Source: Melissococcus plutonius ATCC 35311
GTDB lineage: Bacteria; Bacillota; Bacilli; Lactobacillales; Enterococcaceae
Assembly (NCBI RefSeq): GCF_000270185.1
Contig: NC_015517.1
Location: 54,801 to 118,800 of the forward strand
Reading direction: 5' to 3'
DNA length: 64,000 nt
Positions 42,513-51,805 of the stretch are shown here, in pieces. Under the pieces are notes generated by a model. It did not search any database and had not been told where the DNA came from. It worked only from the letters and a program-made list of their open reading frames with translations. How positions within the stretch are numbered: the first letter of the stretch is position 1; every line of letters begins with the position of its first letter. The position numbers and the translations under genes are program-made.

Positions 42513-42958
42513 TTGAATATTGAAACATTTGAATTCCTCTCTAGTTATTATTCATTTTCACTAATAGATACAGAGTATAAATCATTACCACTATACTTTC
42601 TCTTAGGCAATAATATGGATATATTCAAATCTTTAAAAAAATTTATCTTTGAACTTTGTCATTGAGATTTTTGACTCATTTGAGGATTTAAAGGAAAAAA
42701 TTATTACATTAGAAAAATTTATATTACTAATAGATAATTATTATTTACATTATTTTGAGACTGATCAGCATTTTTGTTATCACTTTATAGTAATTGAACA
42801 GAATAATGAGACAGGTATACATGCTTATAATTTTTTTATATAAAAATACCTTCTTTATTGATTATGAAGAGTTAAATCATGCAATGAGATTTTCTAAAGA
42901 ATTGTTTTTTTACTGTTTAAAAATGAAAATAAATAGTTTAAACTTGATAAGAAGTTAG
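42513..42958 (+). pseudogene. decayed gene of unknown function at the end of the export locus
   Basis: Three successive frames read like one protein of about 148 residues. 42513-42665: LNIETFEFLSSYYSFSLIDT ... KKFIFELCH. 42649-42843: VIEIFDSFEDLKEKII ... NETGIHAYNFFI. 42845-42958: NTFFIDYEELNHAMRFSKEL ... INSLNLIRS. The amino-acid texture (helical, Phe/Tyr/Glu-rich, no signal peptide) is continuous across both shifts. A TTG start follows AAGGGAAATA. I do not recognise the family. An immunity or maturation role is only a guess from position. Confidence 0.35.
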
Positions 42959-43081
42959 TTTATTGTTCATTTAATAACTCTCAACAAGTCTTCCACCTAG
43001 TTTGCTAATAGTAAGAATTAAGCATAACTTAGGCAATAAAAAAGAAAGTTATCAATAATTAGGAAAACAGGAGGAAAAACA

Positions 43082-45526
43082 ATGCAAGTTAAAAAATTTA
43101 ATCAAGATTGGTATTATTGGAAAGAGCAAAACTCTTTTGCATTAGTTTGGGATATTCCTGAATATGCAAAAATTGTTCAACTGCCACATGATGCTATGTT
43201 AGAGCAAGCGGCTTATGCCGAAAGCCAAAATGGCGGAAATACTGGTTATCATGATGGTGCAATCTACAATTATGTCAAAAAATTGGTTGTTCATGAGAAT
43301 CAAAAATCAGAACAATTTATTTTAAAATTTGAAGGAATTTATATGAATGCAGCTGTTTATGTCAATGGACAATTAGCTGGAAAAAATCCTTTTGGGTACT
43401 CAACTTTTTATGTAACATTAAATGATTATTTAAAATATGGTACAGAAAACGAAATTCGTGTGCAAGCAAGAAACGGTGCCATGACAAATAGTCGTTGGTA
43501 TTCAGGTGGAGGTATTTATAGAGATGTTTATTTATTAACGAGTGGCTCTTTATTTATTGAACCTACAAGCATTCATATCAAAACAGAACAAGCAACGAAA
43601 GAATTAGCTAGTCTATCCATTAAAACTAAAGTAATAAACAAGGAAAATTATTATCAAGATGTCCAACTCATTACAACAGTTAAAACAAAAAGTGGTGAAG
43701 TTGTGGCATCTACTACTGATCTATTCAATTTATTAAGTAATGATACTCGAACATTCTCGCAACGATTAACTGTTATTCATCCAGAGTTATGGTCGGCTGA
43801 AACACCAACATTGTATAAGTGCATTAGCCAATTATATAGCAATAACCAATTAATTGATGAAGAGGTAACAACTTTTGGCATTCGTACATTAACACTTGAT
43901 AGCTACCATGGTTTACAAGTAAATCATATACCAGTTAAATTACGAGGTGCCTGTGTTCATCATGATAGTGGTTTATTAGGTGCAGCGACCTACAAAGAGA
44001 CGCATTTAAGGCAAATAGCGAAATTAAAGGCTGCTGGGTTCAATGCAATTCGTATGTCTCATCAACCAATGGCACCTGCAATGTTGGAAGCCTGTGATGA
44101 ATTAGGGATGTATGTAATGGATGAAACCTTTGATATGTGGAATCATTGTAAATCAGATTATGATTATGGATTATACTTTAATGAATGGTGGGAAAAAGAT
44201 GTTGAATCAATGGTGTTAAAAGACTATAATCATCCATCCGTTCTCCTGTATTCAGTTGGAAATGAAATTCCAGAAATTGCTACAAATCAAGGAAATAAAG
44301 TTTGTTATGAACTTGTTGAAAAAATCCGCTCATTAGATCATACACGCTATATATTGGCTTCAATCAATGGAATGTTTGCTGTAGGAGACCAATTAGGTGA
44401 AATTATTCAAGACATTTTACCTACACAATCAGCTGATGAAGAAACGCTTGATGGCAATGTCAATGATTTTATGACAGTGCTGGATATTCATCTAGATGAA
44501 ATTGTGACTCATGAGATTGTTGGGCAAGCTTTGGAGCGTGTAAGTGGTTTGCTGGATATTACAGGTTATAATTATATGATGGCTCGTTATGAATTGGACG
44601 CTAAAGAACATGCCAATCGAATACTTGTTGGTAGTGAAACTTATCCCCCAGAAATTGCAAGAAATTGGGAAATTATAAAAAAATTACCCACCGTTATTGG
44701 TGATTTTACTTGGACAGGTTGGGATTATTTAGGAGAAGCTGGCGTTGGTGTCCCAGCATATAAATGGGGTGAAGGAGGATTTGGAGCAGCCTTTCCTTGT
44801 CAACTCGCTTATGTAGGCGATCTGGATATTACTGGTTTTAGACGACCTATGTCTTATTATCGTGAAATTGTTTTTGGCTTGCGAACGGCACCCTATCTAG
44901 CCATTCAAAATCCTTACCAACCAAAAGAAAAATTAATTAAAACGCCATGGATTATGAGCGACACAATGAGTAGTTGGGATTGGGAACTTCCTCGTGGAAC
45001 ATTAATCAATGTAGAAGTTTACGCTCCCGGTGAAAGAATCGAGTTATGGTTAAATGATACATGTGTTGCACAAGAAAATATGCCGGAAGGGAGTTATCGT
45101 CAAATAATTTCTATTCCTTACGAACCTGGTAAACTATGTGCCTATAATTATCAAGGAACAAAACTATTAGGTCAGACAGAATTATTAACAACAGGTAAGG
45201 CAACCAGGATTCAATTGACACCAGAATTAATGTACAGCCAAGAATTAATTTATATTGAAGTTTGCTTAGTTGACGAAGCTTGACTAATTGTTATGAATGA
45301 TGACTGTGATATTGTTGCTACAATAACTGGCAGTGCTGACTTATTAGCCTTTGGTAGTGGGAATCCCAAACCTCTGACTAATTTTAATACAAATAAAACC
45401 AGAACATTCAACGGACGTGCATTATTAATTCTAGCTAAAAATCAACAATTATCATCTATTCAGATTGCTGTTCATAGCAACAACGATTCAAAGAAAGATG
45501 AAATTGTTGGTCAATTAACCATTTAA
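43082..45526 (+). pseudogene. GH2 beta-galactosidase interrupted by a late in-frame TGA
   Basis: Retaining GH2 glycosidase without signal peptide. The sugar-binding domain ('QLPHDAMLEQAAY ... GGNTGYHDG'), Ig-like domain and TIM barrel are present. 'LRGACVHHDSGLLGAA', acid/base Glu in 'YSVGNEIPE' near 393, and nucleophile Glu in 'LVGSETYPPE' near 517 are intact, as is 'DFTWTGWDYLGEAG'. The TGA at 45281-45283 ends the frame at 733 residues. The same frame continues LIVMNDDCDIVATITGSADLLAFGSGNPKP to 45526, a normal GH2 C-terminal Ig-like domain. The intact length would be about 814. The main frame keeps the catalytic domain, so residual activity is possible. CAGGAGGAAAAACA precedes the start. 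Confidence 0.85.
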
Positions 45527-45607
45527 ATTTAAATAAGAAAAGAAATAAATAAAAAGAAAATAGAATATTTCCTTGTTTTTTCTTAACAAACTTGCTCATT
45601 TAATAAA

Positions 45608-45828
45608 TGGACAATTACTGAAACTGACCAAACCGTATATGTCTAAAATGAGGCAAGTATTGGTAAAACTATTGATAGTTTAACTATGGAAGTACAAAGG
45701 TTTTATAAAATTGGGCATGTTAAATGATTATAGAGGTAAAAAAATAGAATTACACAGGATGTAGATTCCTTGTATATAGTCCAGACTTGAAAGGTTGGAT
45801 TGATAAAAAAGGGTTAAAAATTAATTAA
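45608..45828 (+). pseudogene. remnant of a GW/SH3-type cell-wall-binding module
   Basis: Two readable pieces with stops and shifts between them: WTITETDQTVYV then NEASIGKTIDSLTMEVQRFYKIGHVK (45608 to about 45725), and YTGCRFLVYSPDLKGWIDKKGLKIN ending at TAA 45826-45828. 'KGWIDKKGL' is the classic GW dipeptide ending of SH3-like modules that bind wall teichoic acids in surface amidases and adhesins. No start or upstream catalytic part was found. A terminator (45834-45865) follows. Confidence 0.45.
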
Positions 45829-45833
45829 ATTGT

Positions 45834-45870
45834 AGACAAACTCAGTTATTTGAATGGGTTTGTCTTTTTA
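45834..45870 (+). terminator. hairpin terminator
   Basis: AGACAAAC (45834-45841) pairs with GTTTGTCT (45858-45865), extended by TCA/TGG pairs, followed by TTTT. Confidence 0.75.
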
Positions 45871-46129
45871 TATATATTATAAGAAAAATGGAAGTATTAA
45901 TAAATTTTTAAATTTATTTGTATATTTTTAATTTATCTATATAAAAATATCTTTAAATTTTAATTTTTCTATTTTCCTAACCGGTTCTATTCCTTAATTT
46001 ATAATTTTAAATTCTATAAATAGTAATGACCTAATTAGTGAATAATTCTAAAATAATAATTGACTATATAAATATAAACAGTAAAGGCAATTAATGTAAT
46101 TAGCTAAAAAACTACAATTATTATAAACA

Positions 46130-46145
46130 AAAAGCAATTGCTTTT
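46130..46145. repeat. 16-bp palindrome upstream of uxaC
   Basis: AAAAGCAATTGCTTTT, perfect dyad 30 bp before the first uxaC operator. It could be an operator or part of the promoter; not assignable. Confidence 0.35.
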
Positions 46146-46175
46146 ATAAGTAATTTATGCTATTATTTTAGTTGA

Positions 46176-46189
46176 TGTTAACGTTAACA
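46176..46189. promoter_or_regulatory. LacI-type operator 1 upstream of uxaC
   Basis: Perfect palindrome TGTTAACGTTAACA with central CG, about 350 bp before the uxaC start. It overlaps a plausible -10 region (TATTATTTTAG just upstream). The motif form matches LacI-family sites; no such regulator gene is in the window. Confidence 0.6.
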
Positions 46190-46335
46190 ATTTAAATTTA
46201 ATTAAAAAGGTAGTTATAGTTTAAACGAAGTATAGATAATATTCATTATTTTAAAAGTGAGCTCAGAAGTATAACACCTTTCTTAAAAAGTAACTTGGAT
46301 GATTAACGATAGCAGTGGTTCATATTATAAATAAA

Positions 46336-46350
46336 TGTTAACGTTAAACA
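46336..46350. promoter_or_regulatory. LacI-type operator 2 upstream of uxaC
   Basis: TGTTAACGTTAAACA, one base longer in the right arm than operator 1, 160 bp downstream of it. Paired sites about 160 bp apart would allow repression by DNA looping. Confidence 0.55.
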
Positions 46351-46528
46351 AAATAGCTATTTTAAATCATTTTTGAATAAAATTTATTGTGAAAAAATGA
46401 ACATTTTTATAGCAATATTTTTTGAATAAATTAATTTGATAAGAGGCGATTGATAGCGATAGAAAAAGTAGATGAATAGTTAGGTAAAAAGATAAAATTA
46501 TATGATTGTTGAAGGAGTGTATTTGTGT

Positions 46529-47941
46529 ATGTTTTTAGACGAAGATTTTTTATTAACAACGCCAATGGCAAAAAAATTATTTCATGATTATGCTGCAGAA
46601 ATGCCAATTATTGATTACCATTGTCACTTGGATCCAAAAGAAATTTACGAAGATAAAAATTTTAATAATATTACTGAAGCTTGGTTAACTGAAGGCAATA
46701 ATTTTGGTGACCATTATAAATGGCGATTAATGCGAGCAAATGGTGTACCAGAAGAATTAATTACAGGAAATGGCGATCCTTATGAAAAATTCTTAGCTTT
46801 TGCAGGTGTTTTAGAAAAGGCTTATGGTAATCTAATTTTTGAATGGTGTCACTTAGAGTTACGAAGATTTTTTGGAATTGAGGAAGTATTAACGATAGAA
46901 ACAGCACCAAAAATTTGGGAAGAAGCCAACAAGAAAATAGTAACTGAAACATTTTCACGTCGTCAATTAATACGTAATATGCATGTTAAAGCATTATCAA
47001 CAACAGACGATCCAACAGACGATTTACATTACCATGAATTAATTAAAAAAGAAGAAGCAACAAATGGATTTAAAGTCATTCCAGGTTTCCGACCAGATAA
47101 AATTTTAAATATTCAGGTAGATACATTCACGGATTACTTAGAAAAATTAGCAAAAGTTAGTGGCGTAATGATTGAGCAGTTTAGCGATATTAAAAAAGCG
47201 TTGGAAAAACGGGTAGAATACTTTGAAGAACATGGTGGTAACATTTGTGATCATGGTCTAGATAGTGTGCAATATGCAGAAGAGACAGAGGAAGAGCTAA
47301 ATGAAATTTTAGCTAAACGTAAAGCAAGAAAACAACTCACTGAAATAGAAATAGCAAAATACCGTACAGGAGTTTTACTTTCACTAATGAAAATTTATAC
47401 AGATCATGATTGGACAGTTCAATTCCATATGCATGCTTTAAGAAATTTAAATAAAATAGCTTTTGAAAAAATGGGTGCAGATGTTGGCTTTGATGCAATT
47501 AATGATGAGCAGGTAGCTGTTATGACTGGTAAACTATTAAATGCTTGCAATGAAAATGGTGCATTACCGAAACTAGTTTTATACTCACTCAATCAAAATG
47601 ATTGGATGCAATTACTAACAGTTATGGGATGCTTCCAGGGTGGAAGAAAACAAAAAATGCAATTTGGCACAGCTTGGTGGTTTGATGATACACGAAGTGG
47701 TATGAGAAAACAATTAAAAATGTTAATGGAACAAAGTTTACTTGGTAATTTCATTGGTATGCTAACAGATTCTCTGAGTTTCTTAAGTTATCCACGTCAT
47801 GAATATTTCCGTCGAGTTCTTTGTGAATTATTAGGTGAAATGGTAGAAAGAGGCCAAATTCCAGCATACGAAAAACGTTTAGGTAAAATGGTTCAGGATA
47901 TTAGTTATAACAATGCAGAAGAATATTTCCAATTTAAATAA
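46529..47941 (+). CDS. uxaC: glucuronate isomerase (uronate isomerase)
   Basis: Converts D-glucuronate to D-fructuronate (and galacturonate to tagaturonate) at the start of hexuronate breakdown. 470 residues from MFLDEDFLLTTPMAKKLFHDYA; I prefer this ATG to the one at 46502 because AAGGAG lies 11 bp before it and it matches the family N-terminus. 'MPIIDYHCHLDPKEIYEDKNF' contains the metal-binding HxH. 'LSTTDDPTDDLHYH', 'GFRPDKIL' and 'WTVQFHMHALRN' follow the amidohydrolase-like fold, and 'GTAWWFDDTRSGMRKQL' and 'SFLSYPRHEYFRRVLC' are UxaC-specific. No other uronate gene adjoins; the GPH transporter at 18.8 kb shares the operator motif. Confidence 0.95.
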   Translation: MFLDEDFLLTTPMAKKLFHDYAAEMPIIDYHCHLDPKEIYEDKNFNNITEAWLTEGNNFGDHYKWRLMRANGVPEELITGNGDPYEKFLAFAGVLEKAYGNLIFEWCHLELRRFFGIEEVLTIETAPKIWEEANKKIVTETFSRRQLIRNMHVKALSTTDDPTDDLHYHELIKKEEATNGFKVIPGFRPDKILNIQVDTFTDYLEKLAKVSGVMIEQFSDIKKALEKRVEYFEEHGGNICDHGLDSVQYAEETEEELNEILAKRKARKQLTEIEIAKYRTGVLLSLMKIYTDHDWTVQFHMHALRNLNKIAFEKMGADVGFDAINDEQVAVMTGKLLNACNENGALPKLVLYSLNQNDWMQLLTVMGCFQGGRKQKMQFGTAWWFDDTRSGMRKQLKMLMEQSLLGNFIGMLTDSLSFLSYPRHEYFRRVLCELLGEMVERGQIPAYEKRLGKMVQDISYNNAEEYFQFK

Positions 47942-48442
47942 AAACCTTATCTTATAAATGATAAGAGATAACTTGTATGTTTGATTTTAGAATGAATCGT
48001 ATATAAAAAAGTTAAGGAAATATATAGTATAAAGTGATCAAAGTGATGAATAATCATCAAATTAAGCAATTCACTGCTATATTTTCTTTGACTTTTTTGT
48101 ATATAGTCATTATTTTAACTTTTAATTAAAAAGTTAAAGTAATGAATAAAATAAAAAGTTATTTTAATCGAGTTCAGTAATCATCAAAATAAAAAACTAA
48201 TCATTTGGCTTTTTATTATTAAATTAACTTTGAAAAAGATTATCAAGAGGAATTAAGAATTGTTGTAAAGTTAGAAGTGAAAGATACCTATTAAAAAAAG
48301 AAACATCTATAGAGAAATACTCAGTAAAAATAAAGAAAATAAAACTAAAAATATAATAAAAAAAGACAAGCTTGATTATTAATCAAGCTTGTCTAATATT
48401 TACAAGAAAAATTTTATGCAATTAATCTTTAAAAGAAATTTC
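47942..48442. other. spacer between uxaC and the LysM gene with two hairpins
   Basis: A large imperfect inverted repeat (about 48001-48040 with 48070-48112, ATATAAAAAAGTTAAGGAAA against TTTCTTTGACTTTTTTGTATAT) probably terminates uxaC. At 48364-48394 a 15-bp perfect stem AGACAAGCTTGATTA / TAATCAAGCTTGTCT terminates the leftward LysM gene. No gene was seen between. Confidence 0.6.
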
Positions 48443-49012
48443 CTAGTACCAACCATTATTCATCCAGAAAGTTTTTGCTTGTTCCCAAGAACCATAACGT
48501 TCTGAAACATAGTTTTCAGCAACTTTTTCTTGGTTTGCAGGTGAATAATCACCTTTTAAGTATGAAGCATCTAATTGATATCGACCTATGTATTTCCCAT
48601 TTGTTGCATTGTATGAGCCACTTGATTCTCTTTGTGCAATCCATTCTTTTGCTGAATTTGAATCGCTTGTTGGCGCACTTGTTTGAGCTGGTGCTTGTTT
48701 TTGTATCATTGGTGTTGTACTTAGTGCTGGTTGAGCAATCGGTGTTGCCTGCATAGTTTTTGGTGTAGCTACAGCTGAATCTGCCGTTTTAATTTGTAAT
48801 TGTTGGCCTTCATAAATCATATTTATATTTGAAATTTGATTTTTGTTTGCAACCTCTTGTATGTTTGTATGGTTTTTTGCAGCAATACTTGATAATGTAT
48901 CTCCTGCTTGTACTTTATATAAACTGTCTGCATGAACATTTCCTGCTCCAAGACTTAATCCGATCCCTGCTGCTAGCGTAGTTCCTAATAAAATTGTTTT
49001 TAGTGATTTCAT
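48443..49012 (-). CDS. secreted LysM protein with lysozyme-like C-terminal domain
   Basis: About 189 residues from MKSLKTILLGTTLAAG; the frame is open upstream to 49081 but the signal peptide fits this ATG, with AAAGGGG 15 bp before it. Signal peptide 1-28 (cleavage after 'GNVHA'), then one LysM ('YKVQAGDTLSSIAAKNHTNIQEVANKNQI'), a Pro/Thr/Gln-rich linker, and a C-terminal domain 'SAKEWIAQRESSGSYNATNGKYIGRYQLD ... WNNGWY-like' (ends MNNGWY). 'WIAxRESSGSYxAxNG..GxYQL' is the transglycosylase-like core with its Glu, as in enterococcal/lactobacillar Apf-type and resuscitation-like proteins. It binds and probably remodels peptidoglycan outside the cell. Confidence 0.85.
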   Translation of the reverse strand: MKSLKTILLGTTLAAGIGLSLGAGNVHADSLYKVQAGDTLSSIAAKNHTNIQEVANKNQISNINMIYEGQQLQIKTADSAVATPKTMQATPIAQPALSTTPMIQKQAPAQTSAPTSDSNSAKEWIAQRESSGSYNATNGKYIGRYQLDASYLKGDYSPANQEKVAENYVSERYGSWEQAKTFWMNNGWY

Positions 49013-49081
49013 ATAAATGTGTAATCCCCTTTTAAGTAATTTATTATTCGCCGCTATCAACGACAAGGAATACTTTATCAT

Positions 49082-49815
49082 TTATTTGTATTACATGGGT
49101 ATTTTTACCATAACAACTTGTATCTTTTGTTACATTCTAATTTCATTTCTGTAAAAAACTGTTTTTTATTTCATACTATTTATTTTAAGTTTCATAATAT
49201 GAAGCCAAATATTTAGCATATTTAGCATTATTTTCTATATATAGCAAATGAAATCTATTTATTTTAAATAATACAAAATAGAAATTTCATTTTTAGATTT
49301 TCATTGGATTCTATCTATGAAGTAATAGAAGTTACCTTATAATAAATATCAATACTAGAAAAGAAGCTAGTAATATAATATATGTTCAGAAAAAATAAAA
49401 AATTTTTTGTGTACTTAGATTTACATAAAATACAATAGAAAAAAATCAAACATTAATTGTCTGCATAAATTTCATGCAGACAAAAATCAGAAAGAAAAAT
49501 TATTTAATCATTATAATTTTATTCAAATGAAATTAAATAAGTATTGCTAAAATAAAAAAACGATTTACCAATAAAAATAAATAGTAAAACGAATAGAAGA
49601 AATTATAAAAATAAAAATAGAGAAGTATGTTTTGCTCTCATTCTAATAGGTTAATTGAAATTGCTGAAATATCAATTGTCTTACAGAATAAATAGATTTT
49701 TTAATTAAAATGATAAGTAAGTAATTTAATGGTGAATTAAAATATTTATATTTTATATAGCAATAATTTAATAATTTTTCGTTTATCTATATTAACATAG
49801 AAACATATGTATGTT
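49082..49815. other. AT-rich spacer upstream of the LysM gene
   Basis: No gene recognised. A 10-bp perfect hairpin TTGTCTGCAT / ATGCAGACAA at 49457-49483 lies on the far side. On the leftward strand it would sit in a long 5' region of the LysM gene. Confidence 0.4.
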
Positions 49816-49850
49816 ATACTAAAAAGAGCCTAATAGGCTCTTTTTAGTAT
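49816..49850. terminator. symmetrical terminator of the KGG gene
   Basis: ATACTAAAAAGAGCCT / AGGCTCTTTTTAGTAT with a 3-nt loop; perfect stem with A and T runs on both sides. Confidence 0.85.
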
Positions 49851-49880
49851 AATTGGTAGAAATCTTCTCTAAACAATGAA

Positions 49881-50072
49881 TTAATCATTCTTGTGAGAAT
49901 TTTTTCCACCTTTTCTACCAATTTCTGAATAAAATTCTTTGTTATGTGTTTGGGCGGTTTTCTCTCCGCCCTTTTTTCCGTTTTCTTCATAAAATTCTTT
50001 GTTGTGTGTTTGAGCAGTTTTTTCTCCACCTTTGTGGCCTGCTTGGGCACGAGTCATTTTTTTATTATTCAT
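49881..50072 (-). CDS. small KGG-repeat stress protein
   Basis: 63-residue hydrophilic protein with three KGG-type repeats: 'QAGHKGGEKTAQTHNKEFYEENGKKGGEKTAQTHNKEFYSEIGRKGGKNS'. This is the 'stress-induced bacterial acidophilic repeat' (KGG) family, small disordered proteins related to E. coli YciG/GsiB-like hydrophilins. GTGAGGG precedes ATG. The repeat (GEKTAQTHNKEFY) is an almost exact internal duplication. It is a lone gene with a perfect terminator; role in general stress tolerance is family knowledge. Confidence 0.85.
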   Translation of the reverse strand: MNNKKMTRAQAGHKGGEKTAQTHNKEFYEENGKKGGEKTAQTHNKEFYSEIGRKGGKNSHKND

Positions 50073-50475
50073 TTTTTTCCCTCACTTTTTATTAAATTAA
50101 AAAATTTTTATAAGTAATTCTGAAGAATTACTAATACAATTATAAAAGAGAACAACTATAAGTACAAAATTTCTGCTTTACGCATATTTTAATAGTAATC
50201 CTTGTGTTTATGTGTCAGTTTTTCTAACTAAATTTTCATGACATGGCTTAATATTTCTAATTTTTATCTTATTCTTTGATTACTCATGACATCTTATTAC
50301 TTAGGAGAAAAGTGAGTTATTTTGTAAAAGATATCTTTATAACTATTTTAATTATTAACTAAAAATAGATTGATTAATATTTATTTAGACTTTCTTATTG
50401 AAAGTCTTTTTTTTTGACAAAGTAAAATAACACTTTCAAAATTGAAAATGTAAATTGTTAAAAAGGAGGAGAAAA
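50073..50475. other. spacer with terminator and promoter before the malE remnant
   Basis: AGACTTTC / GAAAGTCT with eight or more T at 50387-50416 is a strong terminator with no recognisable gene in front of it. Its T run leads directly into TTGACA (50415-50420), the -35 of a probable promoter for the sugar transporter. A dyad TTTCAAAATTGAAAA around 50433-50447 may be an operator. The AAAGGAGGAG ribosome site follows at 50461. Confidence 0.55.
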
Positions 50476-51703
50476 ATGAAAAAAATTTATAAAAATATTT
50501 ATGGCTTTAAGTATAATAATAGTAATTTTAACAGCATATAATAACAAGAAAATGGAAGAAATAAAACCTACAGGCGGAAAAGAGAAGAAGGGGACCATAA
50601 AATTATGGGTAGATGCAGCTGTTATTGACATTTATAAACCTATAGTCAAACAATTTGAAAACGAACATAAAGGGTTGAAGATCATTGTGAAACCCAGTGA
50701 GACAGGAAAAGCCCAAGAAAATGTAAAAAAGGATCCAAGTGCTGCAGCCGATGTTTTTATGATGCCTCATGATCAATTAGGCCAATTAGTAGGAGCAGGA
50801 ACGATTTATCCAAACACAAAATATGCCAATAATGTCAAAAAAAATAACGCAAAAAATCTTGTTGATTCAGCTACGTATAATGGCAAATTATATGGCTATC
50901 CTTATGGGATGGAAACACTGATTGCTTATTACAATAAATCTAAATTAACAGCAGAAGAGATGAAAACATGGGAGACAATCACGAAAAATGGAAAACTAGG
51001 GACAAATTTTAGTGAAGAGAATGCGAATTATGTCTTTGTGCCTCTATTTATGTCAAATGGTGATGAACTCTATGGAAAAACAGGAGAAAACATAAAAGGA
51101 ACAAATTTTAATAATGAAAAAGGCGTTCAAGTATTAAATTGGATTTATGATCAAAAAGATAACAAAGGCGTTGTTCAATCCAATGATGATGCCCTATCTA
51201 GATTAAGAAATGGAGAAATTGATGCTTTCTTATCAGGTCCATGGTCAAAAAATGATGCTAAAAAAGCATTAGGAAAAAATTTCGCAGTAACATCTTATCC
51301 GACAGTCAATTTTGGAAATGGCGAAGCCCAACAAAAAGCCTTTTTAGGAGTAAAATTATTTTGTGTAAATGCATCAACGAAAAATCCATTGGCCTCGATG
51401 GCTTTAGCAGATTATCTTACAAAAAAAGAAAATCAGTTAACCGTATTTGAAAAGAATGGGATTGTGCCATCCAATAAAGAAGTATTAGAACAATCAAATG
51501 TCCAATCGGATGCAGTTGTCCATGCAGTAATGACAATGAGTAATGAAGAACATTCGGTTACCATGCCAAAACTGCCAGAAATGGTTTCATTTTGGGAACC
51601 AGCCGATGCTTTAATTAATGATACGTATAATCATAAAATCTCTAAAAATCAATTTTAATCAAAATTAGATAAACTGGTAAAAGATACGAGTAAATCAAAA
51701 TAA
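50476..51703 (+). pseudogene. malE: maltodextrin-type ABC substrate-binding protein, damaged in three places
   Basis: Extracellular solute-binding protein family 1 (MalE-like): 'KGTIKLWVDAAVIDIYKPIVKQFENEHKGLKI', 'PHDQLGQLVGAGTI', 'YGYPYGMETLIAYYNKSKL' and 'MALADYLTKKENQLTVFEKNG'. The ribosome site belongs to ATG 50476, whose frame ends after 22 residues. Removing one A from the seven-A run gives MKKFIKIFMALSIIIVILTA and joins the main frame. The lipobox reads LTAYNNK where LTAC would be expected, so the lipid-anchoring Cys is Tyr. Near the end TAA at 51656-51658 interrupts '...KNQF' before SKLDKLVKDTSKSK. The body of the protein is otherwise intact. It precedes the two permease genes. Confidence 0.85.
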
Positions 51704-51805
51704 TCAGAAGATAAAACTTCTAAGTAGGAAAGGATATTAGGGCATTCTTTTCCTATTTTTCATTCATTAGTTAAAAATAGGCATAGAAGAGGAAGTGAGG
51801 AAGGG

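Noticed and set aside
49844..50050. 68-residue reverse frame overlapping the KGG gene
   Set aside because: Same strand, other frame of a repetitive gene; the KGG frame has the ribosome site and family motif.
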